From Caulobacter sp. CCH9-E1 (lineage in GTDB: Bacteria; Pseudomonadota; Alphaproteobacteria; Caulobacterales; Caulobacteraceae), in NCBI RefSeq assembly GCF_001556515.1, contig NZ_LSJA01000329.1, positions 1 to 11,816 of the forward strand: 11,816 nt of DNA. Reading direction: 5' to 3'. Position numbers and translations under genes: made by a program. The notes beneath the pieces were generated by a model. The model ran no database searches, was not told the origin of the DNA, and saw nothing but the letters and a program-made list of their open reading frames with translations. The stretch's first letter is position 1. Each line of letters starts with the position of its first letter. This document shows, one piece after another, positions 1-7,724 of the stretch.

Positions 1-100
1 ATCTGGAAGTGATCGCCCGCCACTTTCGTTTGCGGGTGTTAGGCTTGTCGGCATTCTAAAGTTGTGTTCCCCTTTAGTTTCACCTTTGGGAGGACGCGCG

Positions 101-781
101 ATGCGACGGATGCTTCTGAGTGTTGGCGTGCTAGCTCTTCTAGCGACCGGTTCCGTCGCCTCGGCTCGCCAGAGCGACACCTTGATCGGTGATTCACGGC
201 GTCAGCAGGGGCTGGAGTCCGAGATGGGACGCCTGCGCATGGGGCAAACGGGCGGCGCGCGCGAAGGCGTTTGCCCGCTCGTCCGCGGCGCCTCGGCGGA
301 GGTCAACGCCTACGTCGCCGCTCGCTTGCGCCAGGTCGCCAACCAGGTGGGCGCGGAATATGCGCATCGCGATTGCGAGCCGAACGTGGTCGTTCTGTTC
401 TCGCCGGATCCCGACGAATTGGTGGCCGAGGCCACGCGCGCCAAGCGGTTCAATTACAGAGGCGTCGCCGCTCAGGACGTCGAGCGGTTCAAGACCAGCC
501 GTCAGCCCGTGCGCTGGATCCACGGTTCCGCCGCTCCGGGCCTTAAGACCAAGGATGCGAGACCGTACAACGCCCTGGTGATCGTGGACGCCAACAAGGC
601 CGCCGACGTCAAGGTCTCGACTTTGGCCGATTATATCAGCCTAGTCGCCCTGGCCGACGTCCGAATTCGTCCCGCGCCGGCCGAAGGGATCCTGAACCTG
701 TTCAACGCGGTCGACGCGCCTCGCGCGATGACCGAGGCCGACCGAGCGTATCTCCGCTCCGTCCATAGCCGTCGCTACTGA
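101..781 (+). CDS. Secreted protein of unknown function
   Basis: The product is 226 residues. Residues 1-22 form a classical signal peptide: basic MRRM, a hydrophobic core, then a small-residue end ASA followed by RQSD, so it is probably exported to the periplasm. The ATG at 101 is chosen over the ATG at 62 because GGGAGGA (88-94) sits 6 bases before it and because the signal peptide then starts cleanly. The mature part has two cysteines, C58 (GVCPLV) and C92 (DCEPN), which could form a disulfide, followed by a strand-like segment NVVVLFSPDP (95-104) and another at NALVIVDA (157-164). I recognise no catalytic motif and cannot name the family; the compact layout suggests a small globular periplasmic protein. 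It is followed at once by a terminator, so it ends its transcription unit. Confidence is high that it is a gene and none is claimed for function. Confidence 0.85.
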   Translation: MRRMLLSVGVLALLATGSVASARQSDTLIGDSRRQQGLESEMGRLRMGQTGGAREGVCPLVRGASAEVNAYVAARLRQVANQVGAEYAHRDCEPNVVVLFSPDPDELVAEATRAKRFNYRGVAAQDVERFKTSRQPVRWIHGSAAPGLKTKDARPYNALVIVDANKAADVKVSTLADYISLVALADVRIRPAPAEGILNLFNAVDAPRAMTEADRAYLRSVHSRRY

Positions 782-784
782 TCG

Positions 785-818
785 ACGGAGGGGGCGGTCA
801 GCGCCGCCCTCCGTTTTT
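785..818 (+). terminator. Rho-independent terminator of the secreted-protein gene
   Basis: ACGGAGGG (785-792) pairs with CCCTCCGT (807-814). After a two-base G bulge the stem continues with CGG/CCG around a six-base loop. The stem is followed directly by a run of five T (814-818). It starts 4 bases after the stop codon of the gene at 101-781. Confidence 0.88.
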
Positions 819-1293
819 CGAACGAGCCGTACCGGGGTGTCGCGCGCTGATGCCTCGTGTCGGACCCAATGGTGTGCGCCGGCCGCGGCGTCACTCCAGT
901 GCGCCGAGTTGAGAGGCCTCTCATCTCCCAAGAGTCATCGCGATACACGCCATGGCTGCATTACGTGTCAGGGGCTGAACGTCGTCAAACCGTCCGACGC
1001 AGAGGCGGCGGGTCGGCGCGCGCCTTCAAGGCTCTCGGTTGGCGGATTTAAATCGTGCCTAGAGCCAGTTGCTGCCGCTCTTATCATCAGGACAACGTTG
1101 TCATTGGAAATATTTGCCGAATTCTCAGGATGGGGCGTGGAACGGCAAGCGCCAGTGGACGCGTTCTTGAACGAAGTGCTACTGAGGCCCCGGATATTGC
1201 ACTGCGGGATCACCATACAGCAGCGCTGTTCCAAGGTGAGACGCTCCCAATAGAGGGGCGCGGCCTTTTCACTTATCGCAGGGTGAATTTCAT
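819..1293. other. Gene-free stretch upstream of ppdK with two palindromes
   Basis: About 475 bases with no credible gene. The open frames here have poor codon use, many Cys/Ser/Arg residues and no ribosome binding site. The stretch is A+T-richer than its surroundings: a hand count of 1081-1140 gives 27 G+C of 60. It contains the perfect palindromes GAGAGGCCTCTC (911-922) and GACAACGTTGTC (1091-1102), and one GANTC site (GAGTC, 932-936). It must contain the ppdK promoter, but I could not place a convincing -35/-10 pair. A decayed gene is possible; I see no recognisable remnant. Confidence 0.6.
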
Positions 1294-3981
<2,688 letters not shown>

Positions 3982-4012
3982 GGCCCTCGTTTCAAGCCTG
4001 AACTCACTCAGG

Positions 4013-4043
4013 GGGCCTCGGACTGGACAGTCCGAGGCCCTTT
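4013..4043 (+). terminator. Rho-independent terminator of ppdK
   Basis: A perfect 12-bp stem GGGCCTCGGACT (4013-4024) / AGTCCGAGGCCC (4029-4040) with the four-base loop GGAC is followed by TTTGCC. The T tract is short. It lies 31 bases after the ppdK stop and 36 bases before the methyltransferase start, so the latter probably depends on read-through or its own promoter. Confidence 0.85.
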
Positions 4044-4079
4044 GCCTATCCGACGTGGCGAGGACCTCGGGGGGAAGTC

Positions 4080-4739
4080 ATGGCCTATCTGCGCTGGCGC
4101 CGGTTCACGGAGCTGCTGTCGCTCGACAATCCGGCGCTGGGCGAGCTGTTCATGCGCAAGCGCCACAAGCCGATCGTGGCCGCGCCCGTCGAGAAGTGGG
4201 ACGCCGAGTACCAGGCCGGGATCTACGATCGCCTGAACCGCTCCGAGCAGCGCCACCACCACCGCCTGCTGGCGGCCATGATCGCCGACCGCTGGCCCAA
4301 TCCGCGCGTGCTGGAGATCGGGGCGGGCGAGGGCGTGTTCTACGAAGCCCTGCGCGCCCACCGGCCGGCCCGCTATGTCGGCGTCGACTTTTCCCGGCCC
4401 GCCATCGAGCGCGGCGAGCTGCGCCTGGCGCCCGAGATCGCCATCGGCGAGGTCAAGATGGTGCTGGGCGATGGCCGCACCTTCCGGACCGACGAGACCT
4501 TCGATGTCGTGGTCTTTTCCGAATGCATCGAGCACCTGGGCGAGGTCGAGGATCTGGTCGCCCACTACGCCCCGAACCTGAAGCCCGACGGCGCCGTGGG
4601 CCTGACCATGTGGCTGGCGCTCAAGCCCCTGCGCCTGTGGCATCGCCTGAAGGCGATGGGCCAGGTGCTGGACGAGGCGGTGATCAACACCCCCTGGGGC
4701 GGCGGCTGGTTGGTGGCCGTGGTTCGGCCGAGGCGCTGA
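4080..4739 (+). CDS. Class I SAM-dependent methyltransferase
   Basis: The product has 219 residues with a Rossmann-type methyltransferase core. Motif I is VLEIGAGEG (77-85), which binds S-adenosylmethionine. YVGVDFS (99-105) carries the acidic residue (D103) expected at the end of strand 2 to hold the ribose. FDVVVFSECIEHL (141-153) is the strand-4 motif of the Methyltransf_11/12-like group, and LKPDGAVGLTMW (167-178) matches strand 5. The first 75 residues are a basic, helical cap (RWRRF, MRKRHK) that may hold substrate specificity. The substrate cannot be told from sequence; small molecule or lipid substrates are common for this group. ATG 4080 is preceded by a G-rich GGGGAAG (4071-4077), only two bases away, so the ribosome site is close and not ideal. 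It follows the ppdK terminator and converges on the membrane-protein gene at 4765. Confidence 0.85.
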   Translation: MAYLRWRRFTELLSLDNPALGELFMRKRHKPIVAAPVEKWDAEYQAGIYDRLNRSEQRHHHRLLAAMIADRWPNPRVLEIGAGEGVFYEALRAHRPARYVGVDFSRPAIERGELRLAPEIAIGEVKMVLGDGRTFRTDETFDVVVFSECIEHLGEVEDLVAHYAPNLKPDGAVGLTMWLALKPLRLWHRLKAMGQVLDEAVINTPWGGGWLVAVVRPRR

Positions 4740-4759
4740 GATCGTGGGTTCGGCGGCTG

Positions 4760-4775
4760 CCTGGTTAGAGCCAGG
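4760..4775. other. Small hairpin between convergent genes
   Basis: CCTGG (4760-4764) and CCAGG (4771-4775) flank TTAGAG, which contains the stop codon of the minus-strand membrane gene. GCGG and CCGC just outside could extend the stem. No T run follows on either strand. It may be a weak bidirectional 3'-end structure for the methyltransferase and the membrane protein. Confidence 0.3.
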
Positions 4776-5145
4776 TTCCGCTGCTCGCCATGCCCACCAC
4801 TAATGAACTCAGCACGGCGAAGGGCGCATTTATCAGGGCGCAGATGGTGGCAAGCGCTCTGCTGCCGGGAAGCGTCACGATGCTCCACACCGCAGCGGCG
4901 ACATAGGCGACCAGCATGATCAAGCTGACATGGCCGAGCCAGTCGGCCGACTTCATTTCGCCTTGATAGAAGACCGCGGCGGCGACAGGCGGAAGCAGCC
5001 ATAACGCGGGAAGGACGAGGAGCCGAACGGTCCTGCGTCGCTCGGGCATAATCAAGACAACAAGCGTTGAAGCGGCGCCCAGGAGGCCCATCCCAAAGCA
5101 ACTGGCCTGCATCAGCAGAAACCAAAGGAAGCTCAGCTTTTGCAC
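4765..5145 (-). CDS. Small four-helix integral membrane protein, unknown function
   Basis: With a GTG start at 5145 the product has 126 residues and is almost wholly hydrophobic. Four membrane segments are visible: LSFLWFLLMQ through VVLIM (about 4-33), LLVLPALWLLPPVAAAVF (42-59), SLIMLVAYVAAAVW (74-87) and ICALINAPFAVLSSLVV (101-117). Short polar links carry PERRR after helix 1 and QGEMKSADW between helices 2 and 3. The start is uncertain. ATG 5112 (115 residues) would cut helix 1 short and has no ribosome site; GTG 5145 keeps the helix whole; TTG 5157 has GGAGG 11 bases before it. G+C is lower than in neighbours: hand counts of four 60-base lines give 140 of 240, against 92 of 120 for two lines of wrbA. 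A wrbA terminator lies just upstream, so it needs its own promoter. I do not recognise the family. Confidence 0.65.
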   Translation of the reverse strand: MQKLSFLWFLLMQASCFGMGLLGAASTLVVLIMPERRRTVRLLVLPALWLLPPVAAAVFYQGEMKSADWLGHVSLIMLVAYVAAAVWSIVTLPGSRALATICALINAPFAVLSSLVVGMASSGTWL

Positions 5146-5212
5146 GGTTTCATACAACCGGCGCGCGGCCTCCGTTGCAAGCGGCGTGTCTTGAAGCCCT
5201 AGACCACGAACG

Positions 5213-5248
5213 CAAAGCCGCCCCGAGGCGGAAGGAGCCTCGGGGCGG
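5213..5248 (-). terminator. Terminator of wrbA (minus strand)
   Basis: A perfect 12-bp stem CCGCCCCGAGGC (5218-5229) / GCCTCGGGGCGG (5237-5248) has a seven-base loop. Read on the minus strand it is followed by CTTTGC, a short T tract like the one after the ppdK hairpin. It lies 55 bases after the wrbA stop codon. Confidence 0.7.
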
Positions 5249-5255
5249 TTGCTAG

Positions 5256-5288
5256 GCCGTCCGCTTACGGGGGAGGGGCGCGGACGGC
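5256..5288 (-). other. Second hairpin downstream of wrbA
   Basis: GCCGTCCGC (5256-5264) pairs perfectly with GCGGACGGC (5280-5288) around a 15-base loop. No T tract follows on the minus strand. It lies between the wrbA stop and the main terminator and may act as a 3' stability or pausing structure in the wrbA transcript. Confidence 0.5.
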
Positions 5289-5303
5289 GACTGACGGCAG
5301 GGA

Positions 5304-5903
5304 TTAGCCGTGCAGCTTGATGGCGGTCTCGGCGACCTTGCGGCCTTGGTAGCGGGCGCCCGTCAGTTCGTTCTCGCTGGGCTGACGCGAGCCGTCGCCG
5401 CCGGCGATCGTGGTGGCGCCGTACGGGCTGCCGCCGGTGATTTCGTCCAGGGTCATCTGGCCGGCGTGGCCGTAGTCCATGCCCACGATCACCATGCCAA
5501 AGTGCAGCAGGTTGGTGATGATCGAGAACAGGGTGGTCTCCTGGCCGCCGTGCTGGGTCGCCGTCGAGGTGAAGGCGCCGCCGACCTTGCCGTGCAGGGC
5601 GCCGCGGGCCCACAGGCCGCCGGCCTGGTCGAGGAACGCCGCCAGCTGCGAGCTCATGCGGCCAAAGCGCGTGCCCGTGCCGACGATGACGGCGTCGTAG
5701 TTGGCCAGGTCCTCGACCGTGGCCACCGGGGCTTCCTGGTCGAGCTTGAAGTGGGCCTTCTGGGCGACTTCCAGCGGGGCGGTTTCCGGGACGCGCTTGA
5801 TGTCGACCTGGGCGCCGGCTTCGCGGGCGCCTTCGGCGACGGCCTTGGCCATCGTCTCGATGTGGCCGTACGACGAGTAGTAGAGAACGAGAACCTTGGC
5901 CAT
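5304..5903 (-). CDS. wrbA: NAD(P)H:quinone oxidoreductase, WrbA type flavoprotein
   Basis: A 199-residue flavodoxin-fold enzyme that holds FMN and reduces quinones by two electrons with NAD(P)H, avoiding semiquinone radicals; cytoplasmic and usually tetrameric. The FMN phosphate loop is at the N-terminus, [13 protein letters not shown] (7-19). The WrbA-type stretch [20 protein letters not shown] (74-93) is intact, as are the later FMN/active-site segments with [12 protein letters not shown] (about 112-123) and the segment ending in [18 protein letters not shown]. The length agrees with the family (about 198). ATG 5903 is set by an ideal AAAGGAGG (complement of 5909-5916), 5 bases before it. 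It lies 85 bases downstream of the pirin gene on the same strand, so the two are probably one transcription unit for oxidative or quinone stress, perhaps under the divergent LysR protein. Confidence 0.95.
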   Translation of the reverse strand: MAKVLVLYYSSYGHIETMAKAVAEGAREAGAQVDIKRVPETAPLEVAQKAHFKLDQEAPVATVEDLANYDAVIVGTGTRFGRMSSQLAAFLDQAGGLWARGALHGKVGGAFTSTATQHGGQETTLFSIITNLLHFGMVIVGMDYGHAGQMTLDEITGGSPYGATTIAGGDGSRQPSENELTGARYQGRKVAETAIKLHG

Positions 5904-5940
5904 GACGGCCTCCTTTGCGGTCGTTGAAGGGGAGGAAGGT

Positions 5941-5971
5941 CGGACGCGAGGCTAAGGTTTCCCCGCGTCCG
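5941..5971. other. Hairpin in the pirin-wrbA spacer
   Basis: CGGACGCG (5941-5948) pairs with CGCGTCCG (5964-5971) around a 15-base loop. The T-rich tail TTTCTTG is on the plus-strand side, where no gene needs it; on the minus strand, used by pirin and wrbA, no T run follows. It is therefore more likely an intercistronic processing or stability structure than a terminator. Confidence 0.45.
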
Positions 5972-5988
5972 TTTCTTGAAGGAAAACT

Positions 5989-6693
5989 CTAGTCCTGAGC
6001 GGCGTCGACCAGGACCAGTTCGGCGTCTTCCAGGGCGGTGACGGTGATCACGTCCTCGTCCTTGATGCCGGCGCCGTCGCGGGCGTTCAGCTTGACGCCG
6101 TTGACCTCGACCGACCCGACGGCCGGGACGAGATAGCCGCTACGGTCCTTGCCCAGGGCGTAGGTGGTGCTCTCGCCCGCCTTCAGCGTCGCGCCCAGGA
6201 CGCGGGCGTCGGTGCGGATCGGCAGGGCGTCGGCGTCTTCGGCGAAGCCCGAGGCCAGGGTGACGAACTTGCCCGAGCGATCGCCCTTCGGAAACGGCTT
6301 GGCGCCCCACGACGGCGCGGCGCCGAAGGTCTTGGGCTCGATCCAGATCTGGAAGATCCGGGTCGTTTCCGGCTCGAGATTGTACTCCGAGTGACGGATG
6401 CCCGTGCCCGCGCTCATCACCTGGACGTCGCCGGCCACGGTGCGGCCCTTGTTGCCCAGGCTGTCCTGGTGGGTGATCGCGCCGTCGCGGACATAGGTGA
6501 TGATCTCCATGTCGCTGTGCGGATGCGGCGGGAAGCCGGTGTTGGGGGCGATCTCGTCGTCGTTCCAGACCCGCAACGAACCCCAGTTCATGTTGCGGGG
6601 GTCGTAGTAGCTGGCGAACGAGAAGTGATGCTTGGCCTTCAGCCAACCGTGGTCGGCGCCGCCAAGCTTGTCGAACGGTCTGCGATCGATCAT
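5989..6693 (-). CDS. Pirin family protein (YhhW-like bicupin)
   Basis: The protein has 234 residues. Pirins are bicupin metal proteins; several bacterial members, such as E. coli YhhW (231 residues), cleave quercetin in vitro, while natural roles stay unclear. The N-terminal cupin holds the metal ligands in the pattern HPH (H57, H59) and GIRHSEYN (H101, E103). These are the same four positions as in YhhW. The long family signatures NDDEIAPNTGFPPHPHSDME (44-63) and GTGIRHSEYN (97-106) are intact. The C-terminal cupin (about 130-230) lacks metal ligands, as usual. ATG 6693 follows a modest AAAGG about 8 bases upstream. It is the first gene of the leftward pirin-wrbA pair and is divergent from a LysR regulator, an arrangement that points to regulation by that protein. 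Substrate cannot be deduced. Confidence 0.94.
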   Translation of the reverse strand: MIDRRPFDKLGGADHGWLKAKHHFSFASYYDPRNMNWGSLRVWNDDEIAPNTGFPPHPHSDMEIITYVRDGAITHQDSLGNKGRTVAGDVQVMSAGTGIRHSEYNLEPETTRIFQIWIEPKTFGAAPSWGAKPFPKGDRSGKFVTLASGFAEDADALPIRTDARVLGATLKAGESTTYALGKDRSGYLVPAVGSVEVNGVKLNARDGAGIKDEDVITVTALEDAELVLVDAAQD

Positions 6694-6777
6694 GGCTCTA
6701 ACCTTTCAGTCTCTCGAGAAGCGCCAGTCCGGCGCGTCGTGTTGAGGAGAAGATAGGGGACCTGGCGGGATCCGAAA

Positions 6778-6805
6778 TGGAAACTGTTGAAACACATGGT
6801 TTCCA
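6778..6805. promoter_or_regulatory. Inverted repeat, likely LysR operator
   Basis: TGGAAAC (6778-6784) and GTTTCCA (6799-6805) are perfect 7-bp inverted half sites separated by 14 bases; a smaller TGTT-GA-AACA (6785-6794) lies inside. It sits 17 bases before the lysR start and 85 before the pirin start, in the divergent spacer. LysR-family proteins bind such interrupted dyads, usually placed to repress their own gene and activate the divergent one. The spacing is longer than the classical T-N11-A. No experiment supports the role. Confidence 0.6.
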
Positions 6806-6821
6806 AAACTAAGCTATCGCC

Positions 6822-7724
6822 ATGTCCAAGCTCCCCGATCTCGAAGGCCTCGCCGTGTTCGCCAAGGTGGTGGAGCTGCGCTCGTTCGCCGCCGCCGCCG
6901 ATGAACTGGCCATGTCCAAGGCCACGGTCTCCAAGGCCGTGACGCGGCTGGAGACCCGGCTGGGCTCGCGCCTGTTCAACCGGACCTCTCGCCGCCTGGC
7001 CCTGACCGACGCCGGCCAGTCCCTGGTCGAACGCGCCGCCCGCGTCCTGGCCGAGGCCCAGGCGGCCGAGGAGGAGGCCTCGCACCAGTCCTCGGCGCCG
7101 CGCGGGCTGGTCCGGATGGCCGTGCCGATGTCCCTGGGCATCACCACCCTGGGGCCGGTGCTGCCCGCGTTCTTCGAAGCCTATCCGGAGGTCTCGATCG
7201 AGCTGCACCTGTCGGACGCCACCATCGATCTGGTGGGCATGGGTTTCGACCTGGCGCTACGCGTGGCGGCCCTGCCGGACAGCTCGCTGGTGGCGCGGCG
7301 CCTCAGGGCGGTGAAGCGTCACCTGGTGGCCTCGCCCGCCTATTGGGACAAGCACGGTCGGCCGCACCATCCCGCCGACCTGGCCCAGCATCGCGGCCTG
7401 ACCTATGGCCACCAGTCCGCGCCGGAGACCTGGCGTTTCCAGAAGGGCGGCGAAGAGGCCTCGGTGCGGCCGCGGTCGGTGATCCGCGCCAACAACGGCG
7501 ACGTCCTGCTGCCGGCGCTGCTGGCCGGTTCGGGCGTCGCCCTGCTGCCGGACTTCATCGTCGGGCCCGCTGTGGCCGACGGCCGCCTGGAAGAGGTCCT
7601 GACGGAGTGGCAGGGCGCGCCGATCGCGTTGCATCTGGTCATGCCGCCAGGCGGGCCTCGTCCGGCGCGGGTCGAGGTGCTGGCGGCCTATCTCGCCAAG
7701 ACTCTGGGCGCTTCCGGACGCTAG
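6822..7724 (+). CDS. LysR family transcriptional regulator
   Basis: The protein has 300 residues, typical for the family. The N-terminal winged helix-turn-helix spans about 6-64: SFAAAADELAMSKATVSKAVTRLE-like region (21-44) with the recognition helix around SKATVSKAVTRLE, then LFNRTSRRLALTDAG (51-65). A linker helix (66-90) leads to the effector-binding domain (about 95-300), which resembles the CrgA/DmlR-like subgroup (RGLVRMAVPMSLG at 94-106, GFDLALRV at 141-148, and GSGVALLPDF at 236-245). The inducer is unknown. No ribosome binding site precedes ATG 6822, so the mRNA may be leaderless, which is common in Caulobacter. It is divergent from pirin-wrbA across a spacer with a dyad operator. 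Its stop codon overlaps the stop of the convergent octapeptide gene within CTAG. Confidence 0.94.
   Translation: MSKLPDLEGLAVFAKVVELRSFAAAADELAMSKATVSKAVTRLETRLGSRLFNRTSRRLALTDAGQSLVERAARVLAEAQAAEEEASHQSSAPRGLVRMAVPMSLGITTLGPVLPAFFEAYPEVSIELHLSDATIDLVGMGFDLALRVAALPDSSLVARRLRAVKRHLVASPAYWDKHGRPHHPADLAQHRGLTYGHQSAPETWRFQKGGEEASVRPRSVIRANNGDVLLPALLAGSGVALLPDFIVGPAVADGRLEEVLTEWQGAPIALHLVMPPGGPRPARVEVLAAYLAKTLGASGR

Noticed and set aside
1..60. CCCGC...GCGGG hairpin (16-36) as a terminator of an upstream gene
   Set aside because: The stem is only 5 bp, the loop is 11 bases and no T run follows.
62..100. Start at 62 for the secreted protein
   Set aside because: It puts 13 residues before the signal peptide and ignores the strong ribosome site at 88-94.
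5158..5613. N-terminal extension of the membrane protein up to 5613
   Set aside because: It would run antisense through wrbA and both hairpins; the extension is Arg/Pro-rich with no domain.
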